A stretch of 64,000 bases of DNA, taken from positions 186,001 to 250,000 of the forward strand of contig NZ_AUUA01000003.1 of assembly GCF_000439085.1 (NCBI RefSeq), written 5' to 3'. Under the pieces are notes generated by a model that was not told the origin of the DNA, did not search any database, and was given only the letters and a program-made list of their open reading frames with translations. Position numbers and translations under genes: made by a program. Origin of the DNA: Leminorella grimontii ATCC 33999 = DSM 5078. Lineage in GTDB: Bacteria; Pseudomonadota; Gammaproteobacteria; Enterobacterales; Enterobacteriaceae. Position 1 is the first letter of the stretch; each line of letters opens with the position of its first letter. This document shows, one piece after another, positions 18,710 to 27,196 of this stretch.

Positions 18710-19876
18710 TTAGACAGTTTTAATGCCTATTGGTTCCCCATGCATTCTTTTTTTCATCGTACGCTTGGTCCGGTCAATCACTTCGCCGGCCAGTTGACCG
18801 CAGGCGGCGTCAATATCGTCGCCGCGCGTTTTGCGCACGATAACCGTAAACCCATACTCCATCAGCACTTTAGAGAAGCGATCGACGCGACTGTTCGAGC
18901 TGCGGCCATAGGGTGCGCCGGGAAACGGGTTCCACGGAATCAGGTTAATCTTGCAGGGCGTATCCTTCAGGCATTCAGCCAACTGGTGGGCGTGCGTCAT
19001 ATCGTCGTTAATATGATCCAACATGACGTATTCCACCGTCACCCGCCCCTGATTGGCGTTGGACTTCTCCAGATAGCGCCGAACGGCCGCCAGGAACGTC
19101 TCAATATTATACTTACGATTGATCGGCACGATCTCATCGCGGATCTCATCATTCGGCGCATGCAGAGAAATCGCCAGCGCTACGTCTATCATATCGCCCA
19201 GCTTTTCCAACGCCGGCACTACGCCTGACGTAGACAGCGTAACCCTGCGCTTGGAAAGCCCAAAGCCGAAGTCGTCGAGCATGATTTCCATCGCCGGCAC
19301 GACGTTGGTCAGATTCAGCAGCGGTTCCCCCATGCCCATCATAACAACGTTCGTAATAGGCCTTTGCCCGGCAATACGGGACGGCCCGATAATCTTGGCC
19401 GCGCGCCACACCTGCCCGATAATTTCCGATACCCGTAAGTTGCGGTTGAACCCCTGCTGGGCCGTTGAACAGAACTTGCACTCCAACGCACAGCCAACCT
19501 GGGACGACACGCACAGCGTCGCGCGATCGTCTTCAGGAATATAAACGGTTTCAACCTGCTGATCGCCTACCGCCAGCGCCCACTTGATGGTGCCGTCCGC
19601 CGAGCGCTGCTCGGTAACAACCTCCGGAGCGCGGATTTCCGCCACTTCATTAAGCTTATTACGCAGCGCCTTATTGACGTCCGTCATTTGCTCAAAGTCG
19701 TCGTGGCCAAAATGGTAAATCCACTTCATCACCTGATCGGCGCGAAACGGCTTTTCGCCCAGGGAGATAAAGAACTCCCTCATGGCCTTACGGTTCAAAT
19801 CCAACAGGTTGATTTTTTCTGCGGGGCGCTCAGAAACAGCGAGATCGTCAGAAGATACGGAAACGGCGTCATTCAT
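18710..19876 (-). CDS. rlmN: Dual-specificity RNA methyltransferase RlmN
   Basis: Radical-SAM enzyme that methylates C2 of A2503 in 23S rRNA and A37 in some tRNAs. The cluster motif is [10 protein letters not shown], following SQVGCALE. The SAM-binding GMGEPLLN and the C-terminal catalytic cysteine in DIDAACGQL are present. 388 aa against 384. It heads the minus-strand run of housekeeping genes. Start at 19876 gives the sequence [11 protein letters not shown]. Confidence 0.96.
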   Translation of the reverse strand: MNDAVSVSSDDLAVSERPAEKINLLDLNRKAMREFFISLGEKPFRADQVMKWIYHFGHDDFEQMTDVNKALRNKLNEVAEIRAPEVVTEQRSADGTIKWALAVGDQQVETVYIPEDDRATLCVSSQVGCALECKFCSTAQQGFNRNLRVSEIIGQVWRAAKIIGPSRIAGQRPITNVVMMGMGEPLLNLTNVVPAMEIMLDDFGFGLSKRRVTLSTSGVVPALEKLGDMIDVALAISLHAPNDEIRDEIVPINRKYNIETFLAAVRRYLEKSNANQGRVTVEYVMLDHINDDMTHAHQLAECLKDTPCKINLIPWNPFPGAPYGRSSNSRVDRFSKVLMEYGFTVIVRKTRGDDIDAACGQLAGEVIDRTKRTMKKRMHGEPIGIKTV

Positions 19877-20050
19877 AAAAAGCAGGGGCCTCGTTATTAC
19901 ACATTATGGCGCTAGAAAATCTAGATATTCCAAAAAGACTAAAACTATCCCCTGCTCAAAGCCTATGGGCAGAGGGTTATGCCGTGGCATTGTACTCTCT
20001 TTGTTATTGTGTTGCCACGCACATTGGTTCAGGTTTGCCGCTGTCGGAAC

Positions 20051-20086
20051 AAAAAAACAAAACCAGCGCTAAAAATCGCCGGTTTT
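20051..20086 (-). terminator. Rho-independent terminator downstream of ndk
   Basis: On the minus strand a 10-bp stem (AAAACCGGCG/CGCTGGTTTT, one G-U pair) is followed by G and seven U residues. It lies about 80 bases past the ndk stop and isolates ndk from rlmN. Confidence 0.85.
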
Positions 20087-20164
20087 GCATACTGACAGGC
20101 CAAATTAACGCGGTAAGTTATTGATACTCACCTTTCCTTTTTTAAAAACAGTGTGTTATTAGTC

Positions 20165-20590
20165 CTATCTTGGACAAATTTCGCTATCGCTAAAAAAGTA
20201 GGCAATTTCACGCTGCGCCGACGCGACAGAATCAGAACCGTGAACCGCGTTCGCCGTCAGGCCGTCTGCATAGTCAGCGCGTAGCGTGCCCGCCAGCGCG
20301 TTTGCCGGGTTAGTCGCCCCCATCAGGTCGCGATGGCGCTGTACGGCATTTTCTGATTCCAAAACCTGTACCATAACGGGGCCGGAAGTCATAAACGCCA
20401 ACAGCCCGTCAAAAAACGGCTTCCCCTCGTGCTCGGCGTAAAACCCCGCCGCCTGCTCCTTGGTCAGATGCAGCATCTTGGCCGCAACGATAGTAAAGCC
20501 CGCATTTTCGAAGCGAGAATAAATAGCGCCAATAACGTTTTTGGCTACCGCATTAGGTTTAATAATTGAAAGGGTACGTTCCGTAGACAT
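20165..20590 (-). CDS. ndk: Nucleoside diphosphate kinase
   Basis: Transfers the gamma-phosphate among NTPs and dNTPs by a phosphohistidine intermediate; the active-site histidine is in NAVHGSDS (about residue 117). The family signatures [18 protein letters not shown] and REIAYFF are present. I start at the ATG at 20590 (MSTERTLS, 141 aa), which has AGAGGTG just upstream and matches the E. coli N-terminus; a GTG six bases earlier would add two residues. Stands alone with its own terminator. Confidence 0.96.
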   Translation of the reverse strand: MSTERTLSIIKPNAVAKNVIGAIYSRFENAGFTIVAAKMLHLTKEQAAGFYAEHEGKPFFDGLLAFMTSGPVMVQVLESENAVQRHRDLMGATNPANALAGTLRADYADGLTANAVHGSDSVASAQREIAYFFSDSEICPR

Positions 20591-20853
20591 TTTCACCTCT
20601 GGACGGGTTTAACTGTGATTTAACAACGTCTTTTCGCCAGTGATTATACGGTGGGTGCATTAACTTGCCTATCTGGGCTTTAACATTTTTTTAAAGTTCA
20701 TGAAGCAAATGCGATTCACTTGGCAAAAAGTCATTTTTTACGCCTCTTTACTTTCCCGTCCAAACCTATAGACGATGCGTTTACGCTGCGCTTAAAATAC
20801 CGAACGATAACGATAACTATTTCATTCATCATTAAAGCAGCCAAGGAAGGATA

Positions 20854-21732
20854 ATGAACGCCAAATGGCTCATAAAGCTATTCGCTTTACCGCTCACCCT
20901 GTTTATGGGATCGACCGGCGCACAAGAGACAAACGGCACAGCGCTTGCTGAGCTTAAAGAGATATACGAACTGGTTATGGACCCCAACCAAATGTTCAGC
21001 ATTAGTAAAACGCTTGGACGTCTGGAAATCATCGAACCAACGATTCAAACCCACGATACCGCCGCGCTAGGAAAACTCCTCTTCTTACGCAGTTTCGTCC
21101 AAAGCAAAGCCAATAGGGACGAAGAGGCGCTGTCTGTCGGTCTCGAAGCCCTGAAAATTGACGACCAAACGCCATTTCTATCCGATGAAGACAAAGAGAT
21201 CCTCATTCATTGGCTTACAGAGAGCGCCAAAAATGAGGGAAATTGGCAAACGGCCGTTGAGCTTTATGAAAGACGGCTCCCCTTAGCGGGCAAATATGAC
21301 GAAGGGCAGCGGCTGGGCCTGCGTAGCGAAATGGCCTACTGCCTTCATGAAGCCGGGCGCTATGACGACGCCCGCGCGCAGAATGAAGATATCCTGACGC
21401 AGGGAGAAACGCTGTACGGTCAGGGCAGCGAAAGGCTTCTGTCGGTGATAACCAACCTTGCGCAAAACTTTTATATGTTAAAACAATACGATCGCGCTCA
21501 GGCGCTGCTTGAGCGCCGCCTCGCTATCGCAAAGGCACACAACGAAGAATGGGATATTGACGACAGCCTGTTCCAGCTAGGCGTTCTTGCCTTTGAGCAG
21601 GGGCAAAATGCCCAAGCCGAAAGCCTGATGAAACAGCGGCTGGCGCTGGCGAAAGAAAGCGGAGATGCCGACCGGATGATGGACGCGGAAGAAGCCTTGC
21701 AAATTCTCTATGAAAAAATGGGGCAACGCTAG
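20854..21732 (+). CDS. Predicted secreted tetratricopeptide-repeat protein, unknown function
   Basis: 292 residues with a cleavable signal peptide (MNAKWLIKLFALPLTLFMGS, likely cut near TGA/QE). Six or more TPR-like helical pairs follow, clearest in the second half (AVELYERRLPLAGKYDEG, RLGLRSEMAYCLHEAGRYDDA, LLSVITNLAQNFYMLKQYDRA, SLFQLGVLAFEQGQ). The domain is acidic with no catalytic motif, suggesting a periplasmic scaffold. GGAAGGA lies 6 bases before the ATG. It is a single gene between divergent ndk and convergent modC. I do not recognise a named orthologue; the call as a real gene is strong, the function unknown. Confidence 0.8.
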   Translation: MNAKWLIKLFALPLTLFMGSTGAQETNGTALAELKEIYELVMDPNQMFSISKTLGRLEIIEPTIQTHDTAALGKLLFLRSFVQSKANRDEEALSVGLEALKIDDQTPFLSDEDKEILIHWLTESAKNEGNWQTAVELYERRLPLAGKYDEGQRLGLRSEMAYCLHEAGRYDDARAQNEDILTQGETLYGQGSERLLSVITNLAQNFYMLKQYDRAQALLERRLAIAKAHNEEWDIDDSLFQLGVLAFEQGQNAQAESLMKQRLALAKESGDADRMMDAEEALQILYEKMGQR

Positions 21733-21748
21733 AGTGTGTCCCATACAC

Positions 21749-22363
21749 TTAAACGCTCAAACGCCCCTCTTTAAGAGCAAACCGCCGCGACGCCAACGCT
21801 TCAACCTCTCTGGGCTCATGGCTTACCAGTAAAATCGTTGTGGACAAGCGCCGCTGAATGTCCTGCAGGCACGCCCACAGGCGAGTGCGCAGCGACCAGT
21901 CCAGGCTGGAGAACGGCTCGTCCAAAAGCAAAAGGCCCGGCTCGGTCACCAGCGCACGGGCCAACGCGGCGCGCTGCTGTTCGCCGCCGGACAGCTGAGA
22001 AGGATATCGCCCGCCTAGCTGACCAATCTCTAGCCAGTCGAGCACCTCTTTACGCTTCTCTTTTCGGCAAGGCTGCCCGGCTGCGTACTGCGCCATTTTC
22101 AGATTGTTTTCGACGCTCAAAAAGGGAAACAGATACAGGCGCTGGTTTAAGTGGCGACAGGGGCGACGCCAGGCGGGAACGCTATTCACGCAGCCCCCAC
22201 CAATGAGAATACTCCCTCGGTAGTCCACGTGGCCTGCAATGGCGTTAAGCAGCGTCGTTTTGCCGCTGCCGGAAGGACCGCTGATAGCCGTACATTCCCC
22301 GCGCACAGCCGTAAAGCTCACTGAGTCAAGCACGCCGCAGGACAGTTCGTTAACACTTAACAT
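21749..22363 (-). CDS. modC: ABC transporter ATP-binding protein, ModC-like, molybdate/tungstate type
   Basis: ATPase of an anion importer. Walker A is GPSGSGKTT (about 30-38), the signature LSGGEQQRAALARAL, Walker B LLLLDEPFSSLD and the switch histidine in LVSHEP. At 204 aa it is only the nucleotide-binding domain: E. coli ModC (352 aa) carries a C-terminal TOBE/MOP domain that is missing here. Its start overlaps modB by 14 bases and the stop is 16 bases from that of the TPR gene. Substrate assignment rests on the partner genes and operator; sulfate or tungstate cannot be excluded. Confidence 0.82.
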   Translation of the reverse strand: MLSVNELSCGVLDSVSFTAVRGECTAISGPSGSGKTTLLNAIAGHVDYRGSILIGGGCVNSVPAWRRPCRHLNQRLYLFPFLSVENNLKMAQYAAGQPCRKEKRKEVLDWLEIGQLGGRYPSQLSGGEQQRAALARALVTEPGLLLLDEPFSSLDWSLRTRLWACLQDIQRRLSTTILLVSHEPREVEALASRRFALKEGRLSV

Positions 22364-23138
22364 CGCTTTCCCTCCGAGGCGCTTTTTGTAAAAGGTGCAG
22401 CAGCAACAAAAGAAGAAAGGCGAAAAAGATCAGCACCAGCGCGCAGCCGATGGCAGGCGCAAACTCGCCGCTGGCGATGTTGAGATAGACGGCAATCGGC
22501 AGCGTTTCGGTTTTCATCCGGGTCGCCCCGGCCAGCATCAGCGTCGCGCCGAACTCGCCAAGCGCGCGGGAAAGCGCCAGCACACAGCCGCTGAGTAAAG
22601 AGCGCCAAATTAATGGCACTTCCACAAGAAGAAGCGTCTTTAGCGGCGTGAGGCCAAGGTTATAGGCGGTTTGAACGTAGGCCGTCTCAATCGACGCCAG
22701 CGCCGCGCTGGCGCTGCGTACGATAATCGCGCTAGCGACGTAGGTTTGGGCGATAACGATACCCAAAGGAGAAAACAGGCTTTGAGAAATCATCGGCGCA
22801 AGCTGCCCTACAGGCCCCTCTCGGCCCAACAGCAGCAGCAGGCCGATACCGACCACCAGCGGCGGTGTCACCATGGGTAAATCCAGCAGCAGGTTTAGCG
22901 CTCCCTTGCCGGGAATGCGCAGGCGCACCATCGCCCACGCCGCTGGCAGGCTAATTAGCGCGGCAAGCGCCAGAGAAATCAGCGACGTCAGTAAAGACAG
23001 CCCCAGCGCAAAGCGAATTTCAACGTCGGCCAGCAGAGCAGGCAGCGTTTCAAGATCGAGCTGGAAAAGCAGCGCACACAGCGAGCCAATGATAAAAAAC
23101 AGCAGTGCCGCCAGCGGCAGCAGCGTTAGCCTGGCCAC
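22350..23138 (-). CDS. modB: ABC transporter permease, ModB-like
   Basis: A 262-residue inner-membrane permease with about six hydrophobic segments. The conserved EAA-type loop is seen as IETAYVQTAYNLGLTPLKTLLLVEVPLIW, typical of molybdate/sulfate permeases, and the following LSRALGEFGATLMLAG is the hallmark of ModB/CysT proteins. Six bases after modA and overlapping modC by 14, so the three form one operon. Confidence 0.87.
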   Translation of the reverse strand: MARLTLLPLAALLFFIIGSLCALLFQLDLETLPALLADVEIRFALGLSLLTSLISLALAALISLPAAWAMVRLRIPGKGALNLLLDLPMVTPPLVVGIGLLLLLGREGPVGQLAPMISQSLFSPLGIVIAQTYVASAIIVRSASAALASIETAYVQTAYNLGLTPLKTLLLVEVPLIWRSLLSGCVLALSRALGEFGATLMLAGATRMKTETLPIAVYLNIASGEFAPAIGCALVLIFFAFLLLLLLHLLQKAPRRESDVKC

Positions 23139-23144
23139 GAAGGG

Positions 23145-23897
23145 TCAGTTCGCCTTAACGGGCAGGTAGCCAAGGTCGGTAAACTGCTTAATGCCCTGCT
23201 CTGAAGCGAAGAAGTCCATCAGCGCTTTGGCTTCCTGTGGATGCTTGCTGGTTTTTAGCACCGCTATCGTCGCCACTTCTTCAGGCGTCCCTTCCGGAGA
23301 AGGCAGCATCAGGAGAGTATCCTGATTCTTAACCGCATCGGAGCGCCCGATAACGGCAGCGTCAACGTCCCCGTTCATCAGATAGACCAGCAGTTGCTTA
23401 ATCGTCGTTGCCTGAACGACAATCTTAGCCTTCAGCGCCTGCTCGTGGCCGCTGGCCGCCAGCAGCTTGTCGCCGCTTTTGCCCAGCGCGATGGCCTTCG
23501 GGTCGCCCATGCCGATCTTCAAACTGCTGTTAGCCAAATCGGCCAGCGTTTTTACATCTCCCGTCACCGCCTTGCGAACCACCATCACCGGCGTATGCAG
23601 CACCAGCGGCGCGGAAGCTGAAACATCACCCTGTTGCTGCAGCTTTTCTACATAGTCAGCGGAGCCGGACAAAAACAGGTCACCAGACTTGGTCAGGTTA
23701 AAACGGGTAAGGATCTGCCCCGAACCGCCATACTCGATAGTCACGCGGTTGCCGGTTCGCTCTTCAAACCGTTTCACAACGGCCTCAACCGGCTGGCGCA
23801 GCCCGGCCCCGGCGTAAAGATGTAGCTCGGCGGAAAACGCCGTCAGGCTAAACGCGCCCAAAAGCGCGCCGAGCGTCCACTGTTTTAAGGTAGGCAT
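23145..23897 (-). CDS. modA: Periplasmic molybdate/tungstate-binding protein, ModA-like
   Basis: A 250-residue solute-binding protein. Signal peptide of about 22 residues (LGAFSLTAFSA cleaved before ELHLYAG). The mature protein has the class-II oxyanion-binding fold: LYAGAGLRQPVEAVVKRFEE, IEYGGSGQIL, DLFLSGSADYV, TPVMVVRK, DAAVIGRSDAVK. Serines in the GAGLR and GGSGQ turns are where the oxyanion is bound in this family. First gene of the operon; a ModE-like palindrome lies 30-57 bases upstream of its ATG, supporting molybdate or tungstate as substrate. Confidence 0.87.
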   Translation of the reverse strand: MPTLKQWTLGALLGAFSLTAFSAELHLYAGAGLRQPVEAVVKRFEERTGNRVTIEYGGSGQILTRFNLTKSGDLFLSGSADYVEKLQQQGDVSASAPLVLHTPVMVVRKAVTGDVKTLADLANSSLKIGMGDPKAIALGKSGDKLLAASGHEQALKAKIVVQATTIKQLLVYLMNGDVDAAVIGRSDAVKNQDTLLMLPSPEGTPEEVATIAVLKTSKHPQEAKALMDFFASEQGIKQFTDLGYLPVKAN

Positions 23898-23926
23898 AGG
23901 ATTTCTCTCTGTTGTGTTAGCTATTT

Positions 23927-23954
23927 TTCGATATATATTAAATTACATAACGAA
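23927..23954 (-). promoter_or_regulatory. ModE-like operator upstream of modA
   Basis: A 28-bp imperfect palindrome. On the minus strand TTCGTTATGTA and TATATATCGAA are separated by ATTTAA. The E. coli ModE consensus, from memory, is ATCGNTATATA-N6-TATATAACGAT; each arm matches at most positions and the 6-base spacer is right. ModE represses molybdate import when molybdate is plentiful. No modE gene is in the window. Confidence 0.65.
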
Positions 23955-24013
23955 AGAGACTTCAATCCAAATGAGAAATCACTCCGGCGGGATGAAAAGG
24001 TAAAAGGAAATTG

Positions 24014-24508
24014 CTAGCTAAACTGAATGAGCCCTTTCCCCTCAGCGCCTACCCGCTCGTCAAACAGAGCGCTGAGGGCGTTGAATACGTCCCGCCAGCC
24101 CTCAACGTAGGACGTTCTGTCAACCAGCGCGCTAAACTCATCAACCCGACGGTTTGGGTAGCCCGCTTCAGGGCCTTTTTTGAACTCAATCCGGACGCAA
24201 TCGCCAGCCGTTTCATAGTAAAGATAGAAGTCAGAACCCTGTTCGCAAAACCATATATGGCGGTATCCCTTATCGCCGCGGGAAACAGACGCAACGGAAT
24301 CAATTATCTCGTCATGGCACACAAAAAAGTCGTATCCCAAGTCGAGCTCAATTATTTTCCCATCGCCAAAATCGATAGTGATGTCGCCGTTAACAAACTG
24401 GAGAAGGCTCTCCATATAAAACCAAAAGTCAGAGCACTCCATCTCTTGCTGGTCTAAATGTTCGTCCAGTTCGGGCGCTTTATCCCTAATGTTCAACGTA
24501 ACGTTCAT
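24014..24508 (-). CDS. Small acidic protein of unknown function
   Basis: 164 residues, strongly acidic and aromatic-rich (DFWFYMESLLQF, ITIDFGDGKIIELDLGYDFF, GYRHIWFCEQGSDFYLYYE), with several cysteines, no signal peptide and no membrane segment. GGAGAC lies 7 bases before the ATG. It follows pbpC by 24 bases on the same strand and precedes the modA operator, so it may be transcribed with pbpC. The look (single acidic alpha/beta domain, no catalytic motif) is like that of orphan immunity proteins, but that is only an impression and no toxin gene is adjacent. I do not recognise a named family. Confidence 0.7.
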   Translation of the reverse strand: MNVTLNIRDKAPELDEHLDQQEMECSDFWFYMESLLQFVNGDITIDFGDGKIIELDLGYDFFVCHDEIIDSVASVSRGDKGYRHIWFCEQGSDFYLYYETAGDCVRIEFKKGPEAGYPNRRVDEFSALVDRTSYVEGWRDVFNALSALFDERVGAEGKGLIQFS

Positions 24509-24532
24509 ATATGTCTCCGTATTGGCTTAGGG

Positions 24533-26884
24533 CTATTCCAACACAAACCCGACGCTGCTCACCTGCCCGCCTTCGTCCAGCACACTGACCTGATATTTAC
24601 CGGGATCGGACAGGGTTTGCACCATCGGCTTGTCCTCCTCGGTTTCCATCACCGCTTCGCCGTTGATAAACCACCAGCGCTTGCCTCGACCGCCCTGAGT
24701 ATCTAACCGTAGATCCAGCGAAGGCGTACCCGGCAGCCGTTTAAGCACCGCATCCTGCTTCACGCCCAAAATCAGCAGAGGAGGGCTTGCGTCGTATCCT
24801 ATCGGCGGGCACGCGTCGTCCCTTTCCGGCAGCCGGTTGGCGCGCCGCTCGGACGGGGGCAGCCAGCTTTCCAGCGCGATTGGCCACAGGGCAATGCGCC
24901 GACTAATCGCGCCGCTACAGTCGGCGGCAACCCGCTTGCCCTGCCCGTTGACCCAAAAGTTTAGCCAGCCGCCGATGCCGGTGTCCTGCCCTGGCGATGA
25001 GAGCGTCGGCGGAATGGTGCCGTCCAAAATCCAGGCCTGTCTGCGCTGCCGACAGTTGGGATCGTTCGCCGCCAGGCTCTGCCCCTGAGGCCAGCAAATC
25101 GTTGCGCGGCTGACGGTCACCGGTTTGGGATCTTTCGGCCAGCGCTGGGCGGCTGGCCCGGCCCGGTTAATCAACAAATGATTAATTTGATGAAGGACAG
25201 GCACCGCCGTCGCGTAGCCGAACTGCCCGGCTACCGGCGTCCCGTCCGGTCGACCAACCCAAACGCCGATCAGGTATCCGCCATTCATCCCCACTGTCCA
25301 TGCGTCACGATAGCCATAGCTGGTGCCGGTTTTCCAGGCAAGCCCCGGCGAATCAGACAGCTGGCTGTCCGCCACCGGGCGAGCTTCCCCGGCCAGAATG
25401 CGGCGAACAATCCAGGCCGCCCCCGGAGAGATAAGGCGCCGTTCAACCAGCGGATCCTCAGGCCGATAGCGCAGCGCCGCCACTTTACCTTCGCGCACAA
25501 AGGCACTGTAAGCGCTGACTAACTGATCCATCCGCATGCCCGTCCCGCCCAGTATCAGCGAAAGGTTAGGGTCGCTGTTCATCGGGAAACGCAGCTCAAC
25601 GCCGACGTTGCGCAGGTTGCCGGTAAAGCGCTTGGGCCCGTAGGCCTCCAAAATCTGTACGGCGGGCAGGTTCAGCGAGCGCGTCAGCGCGTCTGACGCG
25701 CTGACCGGGCCGCTAAAGCCGGTATCAAAGTTCCCTGGGCGATAGTCGCCGAACTGGCGAGGCACGTCCTGCAGCAGCGATTCCGCATGAATCAGCCCCT
25801 CGTCCAACGCCATCGCGTAAGCAAAGGGCTTGAGCGTCGAGCCCGGCGAACGCCAGGCGCTAATCATATCGACGTGACCGAAGCGGCTGTCGTCATTCAG
25901 GTCGACCGAACCGAGGTAAGCCTTCACTGACATAGTGGCGTTTTCCACCACCAGAATTCCCATCGAGGTATTGGCGGGCAGCTGGCTTTTCCAGCCCATT
26001 GCCATGTCTTCAAGCCGCCGCTGCAGCGAAGCGTCGATGGTGGAATGAATAACGTCGTCTTTGCTTTCCTCCAGCAGGCGTCGGGCCAACAGCGGCGCGA
26101 GCTGCGGCACCTGACGCTCGGCGAGCCAGACGCTTTCCTGCTTGATTTCACGCACCTGCTGCTCGCTCCACACGCCATACTCCTGCAGGCGATCGAGCAC
26201 CTTGTCCCGCGCCTCCTGAGCCCGCTGGGGATAGCGGTCCGGGCGAAGCCGACTCGGCGCCTGAGGCAGCACCGCCAGCAGCGCCGCCTCCGAACGGGTC
26301 AGCTCTGAAGGCGGCTTATCCAGATAGGCCCAGCTGGCCGCGCCGATGCCCTGAAGCGTACCGCCGTAGGGCGCGCGGTTGATATAGATGGTGAGTATTT
26401 GCTCTTTGCTGTAATGCCACTCCAGCTGCAGCGTGCGAAACACCTGCCTGAGCTTGCCGGTCAGAGTTTTATCATGCGGCTCTATCAGCCTCGCCACCTG
26501 CATAGACAGCGTACTGCCACCGGAAACGACCCGATGGCTGGTGACGTTCTGCCACAGCGCCCGCAAAATCGACAGCGGATTAACGCCGGGATGAGAATAA
26601 AACCAGCGGTCCTCGTAGGTCAAAAGCGCCTCAAGATAGTAAGGGGACACTTGGTCTAACGAGACGGAATAGCGCCACACGCCCTCCGAGTCAGCAAAGC
26701 GCCACAGCGGACTACCGTCGTCCGCCACAACGACCCGCGCCGCCTGAACGTTAGGGTCCGGCAGCGGCCAAAGCCTGTCCGCGCACCACAGCGCCGCAGC
26801 GCTGAATGCGATAAATAGGGTAAATGCGACAAACAGCCTGCGCCAAAAGCGCAGGGTTTTCATGTGGGAAAAAAAGCGGATCAA
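24533..26884 (-). CDS. pbpC: Penicillin-binding protein 1C (bifunctional GT51 transglycosylase/transpeptidase)
   Basis: A bitopic class A PBP of 783 aa. One membrane anchor (about 15-35) is followed by the GT51 glycosyltransferase domain with EDRWFYSHPGVNP and GGSTLSMQVARL. The transpeptidase domain has the SxxK motif in SPGSTLKPF, SLN in TRSLNLP and KTGTSYGYRDA. A C-terminal BiPBP_C domain ends the protein. The reading frame opens with TTG at 26884, which has an AGG seven bases upstream; an ATG at 26863 (MKTLRFW) lacks one, so the start is uncertain by seven residues. In E. coli pbpC follows yfhM closely; here the 160-nt repeat separates them. Confidence 0.95.
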   Translation of the reverse strand: MIRFFSHMKTLRFWRRLFVAFTLFIAFSAAALWCADRLWPLPDPNVQAARVVVADDGSPLWRFADSEGVWRYSVSLDQVSPYYLEALLTYEDRWFYSHPGVNPLSILRALWQNVTSHRVVSGGSTLSMQVARLIEPHDKTLTGKLRQVFRTLQLEWHYSKEQILTIYINRAPYGGTLQGIGAASWAYLDKPPSELTRSEAALLAVLPQAPSRLRPDRYPQRAQEARDKVLDRLQEYGVWSEQQVREIKQESVWLAERQVPQLAPLLARRLLEESKDDVIHSTIDASLQRRLEDMAMGWKSQLPANTSMGILVVENATMSVKAYLGSVDLNDDSRFGHVDMISAWRSPGSTLKPFAYAMALDEGLIHAESLLQDVPRQFGDYRPGNFDTGFSGPVSASDALTRSLNLPAVQILEAYGPKRFTGNLRNVGVELRFPMNSDPNLSLILGGTGMRMDQLVSAYSAFVREGKVAALRYRPEDPLVERRLISPGAAWIVRRILAGEARPVADSQLSDSPGLAWKTGTSYGYRDAWTVGMNGGYLIGVWVGRPDGTPVAGQFGYATAVPVLHQINHLLINRAGPAAQRWPKDPKPVTVSRATICWPQGQSLAANDPNCRQRRQAWILDGTIPPTLSSPGQDTGIGGWLNFWVNGQGKRVAADCSGAISRRIALWPIALESWLPPSERRANRLPERDDACPPIGYDASPPLLILGVKQDAVLKRLPGTPSLDLRLDTQGGRGKRWWFINGEAVMETEEDKPMVQTLSDPGKYQVSVLDEGGQVSSVGFVLE

Positions 26885-26965
26885 AAGTAACCTGTCCGTA
26901 AACTCTAGTAACTCTAACTCGCTGAAGACGTCTAATGGCTGATGTTGAACACCAGCAGAGTCGAC

Positions 26966-27124
26966 CGGAGGGAGAGTCTTCCGTTGGGGTCGACTTGGCG
27001 TAAGCCAACGAAGCGCCCCTAGGAAGGCTATGCCCGACGCTCTCCTAAGCTAATACAAGCGACCTTCCGGCCGAGCACGATGGTCATATAAGCACATCGT
27101 ATTTTCGGCCGGAATATTCACTGA
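26966..27124 (+). repeat. 160-nt structured interspersed repeat, copy B
   Basis: Same element as 809-968, same orientation relative to the flanking minus-strand genes. The first 75 bases are identical to copy A, including the ttggcGTAAgccaa tetraloop arm. The 3' hairpin on ttccggccga/tcggccggaa is kept although its upper part has changed. On the plus strand the changed pairs mostly become G-U or restored Watson-Crick pairs, whereas on the minus strand the same positions give A-C mismatches. This suggests the plus-strand RNA is the structured one. Function unknown. Confidence 0.75.
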
Positions 27125-27156
27125 AGCCGATTAAAACTATCCATCAGCGGACGTTA

Positions 27157-27178
27157 AAAGGGCGATCGCTCGCCCTTT
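27157..27178 (-). terminator. Terminator-like hairpin after yfhM
   Basis: AAAGGGCGA and TCGCCCTTT pair around GCGA, about 20 bases downstream of the yfhM stop on the minus strand. The stem ends in a short U stretch (TTTAACGT). It may terminate or attenuate the yfhM transcript before pbpC. Confidence 0.5.
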
Positions 27179-27196
27179 CTCCACATACCTTAACGG

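Larger units (their letters stand above)
26885..27196. other. yfhM-pbpC intercistronic spacer carrying the second repeat copy
   Basis: This 312-base gap falls between two genes that are nearly adjacent and functionally paired in E. coli. It is filled mainly by repeat copy B (26966-27124). Near yfhM, aaagggcgatcgctcgcccttt (27157-27178) is a near-perfect inverted repeat that would form a terminator-like hairpin after yfhM on the minus strand. No coding sequence is supported: the reading frame that is open across copy A contains stops in this copy. Confidence 0.6.

Noticed and set aside
20709-20771. 20-codon ORF between ndk and the TPR gene
   Set aside because: No ribosome site and no link to the downstream gene.
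24011-24457. 148-codon plus-strand ORF opposite the 164-aa orphan
   Set aside because: The minus-strand ORF has a ribosome site and more protein-like composition; only one can be real.
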